The translations under genes and the position numbers were made by a program. Source: JADHLK01 sp038131695 (GTDB lineage Bacteria > Pseudomonadota > Alphaproteobacteria > Puniceispirillales > Puniceispirillaceae). Taken from it: 52,622 nt of DNA. The stretch spans positions 1-52,622 of the forward strand of contig JAYPQA010000011.1 in assembly GCA_038131695.1 (NCBI GenBank), written 5' to 3'. Below the pieces are notes generated by a model that saw only the letters and a list, made by a program, of their open reading frames with translations, was not told the DNA's origin and ran no database searches. The stretch's first letter is position 1. Every line of letters starts with the position of its first letter. Shown here piece by piece: positions 52,216 to 52,622 of the stretch.

Positions 52216-52622
52216 ATGGCCCGTGCTTTCAGCCAGCCGTTTTTTATCACAATGTTGCAGGCTGCGGCCACTTTCCTATCTGTTTGCGGGCTGGCTCTTG
52301 CGGTTCAGCCAGCCAAGGCGCAGCTGGCCGGACATCAGGTCAGCTATGAGATGCGGCTGTTGCGGGCGGACCCGGATGCCAAGATTGCGGGCATAGAGGG
52401 GCGCACGGACTTTCAGCTGACCAGGGAATGTTCGGGCTGGACTTCGCTGGAAGAATATTTGCTCCGCTTTGAATATAGCGAGGGCGAGGATGTCGTGCTG
52501 GCCTCGCATTTTGAGAGCTGGGAACAGTCAGATGGGCGGCTCTACAGTTTTGAGGTGCAAGAGCAGTCCAGCTTTGAAGAGGAAACGACCAACAGATTGT
52601 TAAACATGTGTAACTGGAACGG
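52216..52622 (+). CDS. EipB-like (DUF1849) cell-envelope protein, 3' end cut by the window
   Basis: An open frame from ATG 52216 (GGAGA ribosome-binding site 9 bases upstream) to the window edge, 135 residues. Residues about 12-36 are a signal peptide (FLSVCGLALAVQPAKA). After it, LAGHQVSYEMRLLRAD, GIEGRTDFQLTRECSGW and SHFESWEQSDGRLYSFEV match the beta-spiral DUF1849 family. The Cys in RECSGW is the one that pairs with a later Cys in EipB of Brucella, a periplasmic envelope-integrity protein. The far end is missing, so the second Cys cannot be checked. Confidence 0.8.
   Translation, partial: MARAFSQPFFITMLQAAATFLSVCGLALAVQPAKAQLAGHQVSYEMRLLRADPDAKIAGIEGRTDFQLTRECSGWTSLEEYLLRFEYSEGEDVVLASHFESWEQSDGRLYSFEVQEQSSFEEETTNRLLNMCNWN

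Overview
The window reads as about 52.6 kb of an alphaproteobacterial chromosome of roughly 60% GC (estimated by eye). Supporting this are an HdaA-type DnaA homologue, a DUF1849/EipB envelope protein, a DUF2066 protein, a tiny aa3-type cytochrome oxidase subunit IV, and familiar gene orders (rpsF-rpsR-rplI, fabD-fabG-acpP-fabF-mltG-gmk, rsmA-pdxA-surA-lptG-lptF, purN-purM). A Rhodospirillales- or SAR116-like lineage is plausible, but I cannot place it more finely. I see no rRNA, CRISPR array, prophage or transposase. One tRNA (Leu, anticodon UAA) is present.

Layout. 0-4 kb: methionine aminopeptidase, a CinA-like protein, a DUF1640-like coiled-coil membrane protein, a rhomboid protease, tRNA-Leu, a 12-bp tandem repeat and an HD hydrolase. 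4-11 kb: a lipid-modification island, with two short-chain dehydrogenases and an NTF2-like protein on the plus strand facing DUF3833, a cyclopropane-synthase-like methyltransferase, DUF1365 and an FAD oxidoreductase on the minus strand. 11-17.6 kb: the ligase-associated DNA repair module (PdeM-like phosphoesterase and DEXH helicase on minus; GST, MBL-fold exonuclease and ATP-dependent DNA ligase on plus). 17.6-22.3 kb: DUF2256 protein, YcgN protein, a second cyclopropane-synthase-like gene, mnmC and a small RTX-type gene. 22.4-32.6 kb: a long minus-strand run of core genes (SDR, purF, cvpA, radA, mlaF, mlaE, alr, dnaB, rplI, rpsR, rpsF). 32.9-38 kb: plus-strand fatty-acid synthesis genes, mltG and gmk. 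38-43.4 kb: minus-strand rsmA, pdxA, surA, lptG, lptF. 43.6-52.6 kb: pepA, holC, ndk, cytochrome oxidase subunit IV, purN, purM, DUF2066, hdaA, an SDR, rnd and a partial eipB.

Themes. Much of the window serves the cell envelope: fatty-acid synthesis, LPS export (LptF/LptG), outer-membrane protein folding (SurA), phospholipid trafficking (MlaE/F), peptidoglycan (Alr, MltG) and acyl-chain modification. Genome maintenance (RadA, DnaB, HolC, HdaA, the ligase module) and purine synthesis (PurF, PurM, PurN, Gmk, Ndk) make up most of the rest.

Two features of the sequence itself stand out. First, many genes, including ones normally essential (fabF, gmk, lptF, lptG), carry one or more single-base reading-frame breaks, often in homopolymers. 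The breaks are densest at 35-46 kb. This fits consensus sequence error better than gene death, so the frameshifted genes are given below as single features spanning the breaks. Second, about 2 kb from within fabF through mltG into gmk (about 35.69-37.66 kb) has clearly lower GC and different codon use from both sides, with boundaries inside two conserved genes. That looks like a homologous replacement or a chimeric join.
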